Assembly (NCBI GenBank): GCA_037951165.1 | Contig: JBBDHG010000116.1 | Span: forward strand, 4,647,501-4,711,500 | From: Lophius americanus | Taxonomy: Eukaryota; Chordata; Actinopteri; Lophiiformes; Lophiidae | DNA: 64,000 nucleotides | Direction: 5' to 3' | Shown here: positions 56,666-64,000 of the stretch, piece after piece | Layout of the letters: each line of letters begins with the position of its first letter | Position numbering within the stretch: the stretch's first letter is position 1 | Notes under the pieces: model-generated | What the model saw: the letters and a program-made list of their open reading frames with translations, nothing else | Databases searched by the model: none | Told to the model about the DNA's origin: nothing | Program-made: the position numbers and the translations under genes

Positions 56666-58654
56666 CTGCGTTAGCACTTAACTATGCTGCTATAGGTTTA
56701 AACCGCTTCTGGGATTTTCCATGTGGCACTGAGCTTCTCTCTCATTCCACCTCTACACACCTCCCTCTCTCATTATTGCATGTTACTAACTTGACTTCTT
56801 CCCAGGATTCTTGTGCTTTATGACTCAAAAGTAAGACGGATGTTGTTGGATCACTTTGACGCTTAAAATTAGAGGAGAACATTTTGAAAAAAATATTTTG
56901 GGATTACGTAATTGAATTTAGTACATGTGACAATCCTTACGTTGAAAATGTGTTGCACTTAATTCAGCAGGTTGGATTGAATTTGCTATCGTGTTGCTTT
57001 TATTGTATTTAGTGTTGGGTAATAACTTATCTTTCTCATCTTTTTCTCTTCAGTCATCGTAGTATGTGGGATAAGCTGACATTATTAAGTAAAGTAAATG
57101 TCACCTTTTATTTCTTGCTCAAAACTTTCCATTCTAAGATTAAGCAGTGCATTTAAACATGGGTTCTCTGTCTGGCAAACAACTGCACTTTTTTACTTTT
57201 TTATTTAACACACTATAGCATCTTATTAATTATTGGTAAAGACGCCACAGCTTCATTAGGAACCAACTTGTTACAACACATTTATAACCTCTTAATGAAG
57301 CTAGTACGACATCAAAGTGGTACCAAAAGTTGAATATTCAGATATTGAGTGTTTCACAATATTTGTCTCATTTGTTCTCCTAACTACGCCTTCCATCAGA
57401 AACCGACTCTTCTCTTCTCTCCCAACCGCCTCATTCCCCTCCCTCTCTTTTTTTCTCTCTCTCACTTGCCCTCGTCTGATCGCTACAACTGCTCATGTCT
57501 CTCAAGTCGGCATGATCTCACAACATCAGCACCGTAAAGCACCTCATTATGACCGGTGGGCATGGCAATCAGCGTTATAACCCTTGCTCCACTCTCAGCC
57601 TCATCTTCCCTGAGTCCTGGATAATAAGTATTCAAGGCCAAGCCTCCAGTACAACTCAATCCCCTCTCTCACACACACACACATTAGATACACACAAATG
57701 CAGACAACCCACTCCAGAGGAAATCTGCATACCCCCCCACACACCTCCGAACAGTCTCTGTTTACTCCTTAAGCTGTGAAATAAAGTCCGGGTAGGATTT
57801 TCAAGAAGCTCACTGTGACTGAACATATTAACCATACATGCATTTTATTTTTGAACATCACATACTGGATGACCTACCATCCTCCATCTGGCTCACTCTA
57901 CCATGTGACCAATTGTAAATCAAGCTTTCTGTACGGCTGTAGTGTGTTCGTCCTATTACCTCTCTAAGTTCTGGTGCTAATTAGATGACAGGTGCCAGGA
58001 GAAAAGGGCTGATAAAGCTGAAAAGAAAGAAGTGAGGAGCTTTAGTGTCCTGTAAATGTGTGTGTGTACCAACAGTCGGGTTTATTACAGGCTATGCGAC
58101 CGCACACTTGCACTGTAATTACATTTCTGCGTCCCCTTCGATCATTCAGAGAACACAATCTATCCTTTAAAGGCATGACCACGGTGCTTGTAAATCATTG
58201 TGAAAGCACCAAAGTATAAGGTGTAAGGAAAAACTCTTCCCTTCGCTGCGACTTTGCTCTGCTGCTCGATAAAAATGGAAAAATCATCCACCTGAATCAA
58301 TGTTTATAAATAAAGTTAACTCAGATGGGCGGAAAAAATTGGATATTGAATATACTCCCTACCGGAGCCGTCTGACGGCGAGGGGAAATAAGTGTCTGCT
58401 CCGAGGCGTCATGGCCAAAAGTTCACAAGGGAACTGTTTTTGGGTTTTTTTAAATTCATTATTTTTCCTTTTTTTTTTAAACTACAGCAGTTTATCTACT
58501 GACACAATGTCAAGAGTACGTACAGTAGTTTCAGTAGTTGGGGAGTTTTGTAAAAGGATGAGTTAAGAGGAGTGAATCTATGAATATCTATATCTATAAA
58601 TATCTTTTGTTTTTGTTTTTTAGGGTTTTATGGTTTTAAGTTGAACCCAGAACT
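56666..58654. other. No recognised gene or element
   Basis: Up to about 57060 this may be the LINE 3' region. 57400-57730 is pyrimidine- and CA-rich, which creates overlapping low-complexity frames. Nothing else recognised. Confidence 0.35.
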
Positions 58655-58800
58655 CATTAATTTGGCCTTGGATCCCCCTTGGATCCCATAGGATGAGCTG
58701 GAGCGTGTTGCTGGAGAGAGAGACATCTAGAATATCCTTCTTGATCTGTTGCCACCGTGACTCAACCCGATCTGGCGCCATGATCCTGCGTCTCTACTGA
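58655..58800 (+). mobile_element. Rex3-like (RTE) LINE 3' end
   Basis: CCATAGGATGAGCTGGAGCG, TGTTGCTGGAGAGAGAGACA, ATCCTTCTTGATCTGTTGCC and ACCGTGACTCAACCCGATCT follow the order of the teleost Rex3 end (GAGGAGCTGGAG..GTGGCTGGGGAGAGGGA..TCCCTGCTTAGGCTGCTGCC..GCGACCCGACC). The typical GATG-repeat tail is missing. Confidence 0.5.
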
Positions 58801-59325
58801 TGGAGGGAACCCCCCCATCATCATAATGAGACGACTGGACGATAAAAACAAGAACGCCCAACATTTATTATTACTATATATATATTATTACTATAATACA
58901 TTTACTTTCATTTAAGTTCTGTATACTGTAAGGTTGGCAAAACTAACATTAAACCTTTTTTTTTTTTGTTTGAAATATGTCAAAATTTGAATAAACCAAT
59001 CAGAGGCGGGACACGATGAGGCTAAGAAGAGGATAAGAGTTCCATAACTGTCTTAACTACATCAACTATCCCTCAGAGAAGGAAACGAAAGTTGAAAAAA
59101 TAAATGAAAAAACAAAAAAAAACTCAAAACCTTTTTCTTCTGTGAAGGTTCTGTTGAGAGAGCCGGTTTCGGCCCAGGTTGTTACAGACCCACATCATAC
59201 AGACACACGAGCAGGCCTCGGCGGAAGAACCAATAATGGGAAAAACTACAGTTCTAATAATTCATTCTAGTATTTTTTTTTGCAGAATGAGAGTTGATGC
59301 TTGTGCGTTACGCGCCTGTGTGCAC
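58801..59325. other. No recognised gene or element
   Basis: AT-rich with A and T homopolymers; a CTGG tetranucleotide patch lies just beyond at about 59360-59378. Confidence 0.35.
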
Positions 59326-59342
59326 GTGTGTGTGTGTGTGTG
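59326..59342. repeat. (GT)n short microsatellite
   Basis: About eight GT units. Confidence 0.85.
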
Positions 59343-59481
59343 TTTTTAGGGGGGCTCATCTGGCTGGCTGGCTGGCTGTCACATCTTTATGATGTCATCT
59401 TTCGTCTGAAACAGATTGTGTTTGATTGGGGGGTAATTTCACAGCCACGTGGCTTTTCTTAACAAAACACATCTATCAATG

Positions 59482-59510
59482 ACACACACACACACACACA
59501 ACACACACAC
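59482..59510. repeat. (CA)n microsatellite
   Basis: About 14 CA units with one AA interruption; other CA patches follow at 59590-59630. Confidence 0.9.
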
Positions 59511-61785
59511 TCAGTTTCTACTAAAAACTCAATCATCTCTTCTGCAGAGTGGAATTTACTTTATTTACACACAAATAGTGCGCGCACACATGCACACACA
59601 CAGACACACACACAGACATACATTACACATTCACTCCCTCTCTTCATGGACACACACTCCAGGCCTCTTGTTCCCACAATGCCTGCCAAGTGCGGTCATA
59701 CATCATCCCTGGCAGTTTGTCAACCAGTGGAGAACCTAGAACCAGACCTTTAGGGGGGCTGAGCCCATAATGACATTATGACATGCATAGAGTGCTTATC
59801 AAACCTTCAACTCAATCATTCATTTAACTGGATATCAGTTTTCAACCCCTCTGAGCAAACCTCAATTCAGTTATGTATAATATGTAACCCTAAGAAGGAC
59901 ATTCATTACATCCCGATATTATGGAATCGTCACCGGATCCTTGGTTTCAACGGAATGACACAAAAACTATTTGATCGATCATTTTCAAATTTAATATCCA
60001 CATAGACCTCAGTGTGAGGAAGACTTCGATTGATTGGGTGGAATATCAAATGTATGCAGCAATGAAAGAAACCATTACTTCCTCCAAGAAAAAAAATAAC
60101 CCTCACTTTATTTTGCTGACTCAGCAAAAAAAAAATGGAGCGTTGGATATTTTGACCTAAATAAATTCACCAAAATGATTTTACAGTGGTCTTTGAGTGT
60201 CAAACTTATTTAGGCTGCTAAAGATTTCATGAAGGATGAGAATTATAATATAATTTGTTCTGCATAATGGCAGTGTTGATAGTAGCACAGCTGTCACAGC
60301 TAAGATTAATGAATGCGAGTCCTGTTTGATGACTAGCATACCAGAACATATTATTGTATTTTACAAGAGTGGTGTGATGTTGGCAGGATGCTTTGATCAA
60401 GCTTTGGTTGTCTGATCAGGTCAGAAGTGGAAATAACCCCAACTTTAAGTGCTATATAATCTACTTCTAATATATCCAAAGCCAGAATGTATTTGAACTG
60501 GGATTCTCATGGGTCATTAATCTGCTGTTTTATGGTTGATTATCTAGTTTGATAGGACGCTGGAACTGTTTTCCTGACTTCTCATTGTAAATGTATGTTT
60601 GGAGAGATAACCCATGATCATGCCTTCATCTCCTTCCTCTCTGCAACTTCCTGCCTGTAATTACAAGCAGGCGAGTTAGTTTTGGGAGACATTGGGTTGT
60701 AATTGCTGTAAATTCACTCAAATGAACCTGATCGTCACAAACTCGTACGTGCGTATTAATCTCTCACGGAATTACACAGGAACCCAAGCTGCTCGTCAAA
60801 TTTAAGACCACGTTTTATGCATTTGATTTTTCCAATAGTGAGTAATAAATACGCTGGCTAGAAAACCAATCACATACAACGAGGTGTTGCCAATTGCTAA
60901 AAAGTCATTCCGAGCAATTCCAATTCCTTCAGCTCTTCCTCGGCAAGTCCTGTTGTGTTGCTGCGGAGGACTTTGTCCAGTGAGTTTGTACTCTGGGGTG
61001 ATAAATGGGCTTCAATAATACCATCAACGCAACTCAGGCCTGCAAGCCTGAAGAACCAACGATTTCCTCTGGTGTAAGGCTATTATCATTTTACGCCCTT
61101 TTAAGGCACAGGAACTCCTTAACTTCACCTCAGCATCCCTAAAAATAATATTTGAAAATATTATTCTCACTTTCTAAAAATGACTGTTTTTTGTGAACGT
61201 TTTCGTTGGAGCCATAATATCATTTTCATGAAAACGAGTCGTCCTCTGAGTGGGACAAACAGCGATGACGTCAGAGATGTTCACAGCAAGTCACCACAGC
61301 AGCCGTAAATGGAATATCCCGTAATCTTCATATCTCGCCTGTAGAGCCCGTAATCTGGCCTCCAACTAGTTTTCACTATTCCATTACATGCACAACACTA
61401 GATTATAATCAAACCCTGGCTTTATGTCACAACCAAAGGTTGTAGTATATGCATAGAGCTCCCCCTGGTGAACACAGGTGGTAATTTACAGCCAAAATCT
61501 CTCTGTGGGGAGATAATCCTATTTTCTGACACTTTTTAGCATCGGCTATCTAATTATAGCAAATGGAGACTCCTCATGGTCGTAACCTACGAAAACTGTG
61601 TTCAATAATATGCACTTTGTGGTATTTCCGTCACATTTGATGCAAAGAGTTGAGTATGAACAAATTCATAGATTGTTTTGTTTAATGTTCTTACTGTAAT
61701 ATACTGGTTTAACACTTTAATGTCTTGCTCAACTGTTTGGTTAACTTCATTTTGAGTCACTTTTTCTAGCACAAAATTGTGACGG
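59511..61785. other. No recognised gene; candidate non-coding blocks
   Basis: About 2.3 kb. 60620-60800 and 60980-61090 are non-repetitive, with inverted motifs such as TGTAATTACA and AGGCCTGCAAGCCT. No frame, element or RNA recognised. Confidence 0.35.
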
Positions 61786-61789
61786 AACC

Positions 61790-61960
61790 TGTTTATAATA
61801 TTACCCAGTGGTGGCAGGCTATTGCTGAAGAGTAAGGGGCCAAGGTTGGAGCCCTGAGGGACACCACAGGTCAAAGGGGCCAGCCACTGACAAAGACGCA
61901 TTAAACATTTCTACTGAGGAAGTCCTACTTGATAAGTAGGATTTAATTTGCCATATAAGG
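61790..61960 (-). pseudogene. LINE RT fragment (GVPQGSNLGPLLFS block)
   Basis: Minus strand: SYL.SRTSSVEMFNASLS-type words, then APLTCGVPQGSNLGPLLFSN, PPLGNIINRF. This is the same RT segment as at 40140-40340, with stops and small indels around it. Homology ends after NRF, before the catalytic box. Downstream frame sequence is unrelated. Confidence 0.75.
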
Positions 61961-63582
61961 ACTTATATAAAAGTTATGAAACTTGATAGAAAATAGACTA
62001 TTTTCCATGAAAAACAAAATTACATGAAATAATTGAAAAAAAAAAGAAGGGTTTGAGAAAGAGAAAGTTTGACTAAACTATTTGTTATCTGGAGGTAACT
62101 TTAGACTGTCTAAGATAATAAATTAATGAATAAAATATGAAACAAAACAATTTCTCCTTTTTTTTCTTAGGACATTAAAGGAATAATCACCTTGTTTTTT
62201 GTTGAAAAAACTAGGCAAGTATAGGAATACTGGTATGTTATTGCGATAAATTACCAACATACTCACATATAATAACAGCTCCAATGATACTGACACAGAT
62301 AATAAATTATTCAGGTTTTACCTGTCCAAAGACACCAAAGTGATTAAAATACACCTGATAGGTGTGGAGCTATTTTGGGTTTTGATTCAGCTAATTGATA
62401 ACTTAGAATAACCATTGGATGGAACGGTCATCCATACCGATATGATATTCAAATTAAAAGAACGTAGAAATTACTGATTACTGATTACACGTGTGAACGT
62501 TTGTTCATGGTGAAGATGAGGATGAAGGTTGGTGTCTGTTCTATGCCCAGTTAATTTGCATCCTGCCATGAGTGGCAGTGTGTCTTGGTTCATATCCAGA
62601 CCAGTTGATTCATCGACGCCATCCGTCCTATTGGGTTGCCTATCGATCAGGTCGGACGTGGATTGCTGCGGACGTTGGCCAACGAACCACAGCGCTGTCA
62701 GTAACGGAAGCTGAATGCATGCTGCTGCATGCTGGGAAAAATGATGGGAAATCTCGGATTTATTTACCAACTTCAGTCAGGGACAGAGGGCTGAATTTAA
62801 ATTCATATTCTTACCCTCAGGTTGTCTTTTTCGGGTTACAGTTTCAAACACCACTCAGTGTGAGATACACAGGAGGGAGTCCGAAACACATTTGTGACTA
62901 ACAATCGTACCAACAACATAAAGTACTTTCGGTACTGACAGTCATGGGGTCAGGTGTAGAAGCAGAATGTAGATTGTCTAACTCTGCCCAGAGACAGTCT
63001 CTCCACACTCTGCCTCTCTCACAACAATTTCATTTAGACAACTGCTCTTTCCATTTCCTTTATGGCACTTAGTCATGCATAGTGCTACCACATGACTCGA
63101 TTTCAGCAGCTTAATATGAAGCAGAGCTGAAGCTGAACCCCCCCCCCCCGGTTCCTCAGACCCACTCTTATCTCTACAGTGCTGTGTAGAGTTCACAGGT
63201 GGGTGCGCACCCTTGATAAGCGTCTGCACGAGTGGATGGTTTCCTGCTGACAGTCACACAGTCCTGACTCAGGGGCAGCGCCGGGAGAGTGTGTGAGGAA
63301 GAGAAAACAAAAGTGTGGCAGGATAACGCTAGAGTACAAGATTGTCTCCCCCAGAAAGAATATTTTATGTTTATTTTGTTTCTCAACATAGAGCCGCTAC
63401 CTGGCAGATCAGAAAGAAAAAAGAAGTGACTGTCTTATAAAAGCAATGCAAAATTCTATTCTCCATATGTGATTCTCCTTATCTCCTGGATGCAGGGAAC
63501 ACTCACGGGGTCGCACACACCAGCAGAGACGAATGAATGTAATCAAGCTAGTGTACGAGTGCAGTCAAAGTGTGAAAGTGCA

Positions 63583-63588
<6 letters not shown>
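61961..63588. other. No recognised gene or element
   Basis: About 1.6 kb. 62470-62880 holds open frames up to 109 codons on both strands without a recognised domain; a C10 run lies at about 63140-63149. Confidence 0.35.

Positions 63589-63652
<64 letters not shown>
63589..63652. repeat. (TG)n microsatellite, about 64 bp
   Basis: Pure TG tract, about 32 units. It generates Cys-Val and Thr-His artefact frames. Confidence 0.97.
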
Positions 63653-63653
<1 letters not shown>

Positions 63654-64000
63654 TGGTCTGCACTAATGTGTGCCATTGGCCTTGGGCGATATCCAGCCCC
63701 AGCTGTTGGTAATAAACTGTGGCTGTTAAGGAAAGCTGCCTCTGTGGCCGTGGAGCTACAGGAGCTACAGGAGCTACAGGGCAGCGAGGCCCGTCCAGCA
63801 GCAGGCCCTGACTCCGAAATTAGCGAACAACCCTGCTGCTCCCATAATAAAACCTCATTACTCTGCCATTTTTTCCCAGCCCTCACCTCCTCCTCTGAAA
63901 TCTTCATAGCATCGAATCAACCTAATAGATCTTCAACAGACCCGCAGAGCATTCTGATGTTCAGCCTCGGGCTGGACTTAAATGCTGACGAATATCCTGA
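63653..64000. other. No recognised gene; short 9-bp tandem
   Basis: GGAGCTACA is repeated three times in tandem at 63752-63778. The rest up to the end of the window is unrecognised. Confidence 0.4.

Noticed and set aside
63548..63907. 119-codon minus-strand frame
   Set aside because: One third is Thr-His from the (TG)n tract and the rest includes a 9-bp tandem; no domain.

Overview
The window looks like a gene-poor, repeat-rich stretch of a teleost fish nuclear genome. The evidence is the mix of interspersed elements: L2/Rex-type non-LTR retrotransposon tails, a Tc1-like transposase relic, an hAT transposase relic, a tRNA-derived SINE, and miniature elements known from ray-finned fish. Dense (CA)n, (TC)n, (GATA)n-type and (ATCC)n microsatellites and long AT-rich intergenic sequence fit the same picture. 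Bacterial-style features (operons, ribosome binding sites, CRISPR) are absent. I find no convincing host protein-coding gene. Nearly all open frames are short, lack recognisable domains, or come from microsatellites; those with real homology are broken transposon genes.

Layout. 0-3 kb: a dispersed repeat carrying a ZNF143/THAP11-type motif, a LINE reverse transcriptase (RT) relic, and the 3' half of an hAT transposase on the minus strand. 3-9.7 kb: mostly unrecognised sequence, with a (CA)n tract, a nested palindrome at 5.7 kb and a dispersed repeat at 8.2-8.9 kb. 9.77-12.6 kb: a minisatellite of about 113 copies of a 25-bp unit with several layers of higher-order structure; it is the most striking object here. 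12.6-24 kb: LINE tails, microsatellites, a minus-strand LINE RT relic (18.8-19.6 kb), a 131-bp (TC)n tract, and copies of an unnamed dispersed repeat (family A). 24-36 kb: more microsatellites, more family A, a LINE C-terminus plus 3' tail at 29.9-30.2 kb, a broken Tc1-like transposase at 35.2-35.5 kb. 36-54 kb: a near full-length SINE at 36.3 kb, a tRNA-Glu-like relic at 42.4 kb, the longest family A copy at 44.7-45.4 kb, a degenerate 21-bp tandem array at 48.3-48.7 kb, a perfect 50-nt palindrome at 48.14-48.19 kb, and the second ZNF143-motif repeat at 52.7 kb. 54-64 kb: a long, heavily decayed L2-like LINE (54.36-56.67 kb), a Rex3-like tail, a LINE RT fragment and a long (GT)n tract.

Nothing here forms a pathway. 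The transposon genes are inactive relics with frameshifts, stops and internal deletions. The signals that repeat exposition does not explain are: the higher-order minisatellite with a forkhead-type core in nearly every unit; two copies of a repeat bearing a transcription-factor motif; an unusual number of perfect or near-perfect fold-back inverted repeats, which look like replication template-switch scars; and a few complex non-repetitive blocks that could be conserved non-coding elements. All family assignments come from reading the sequence and remembered family features; no database search was run.
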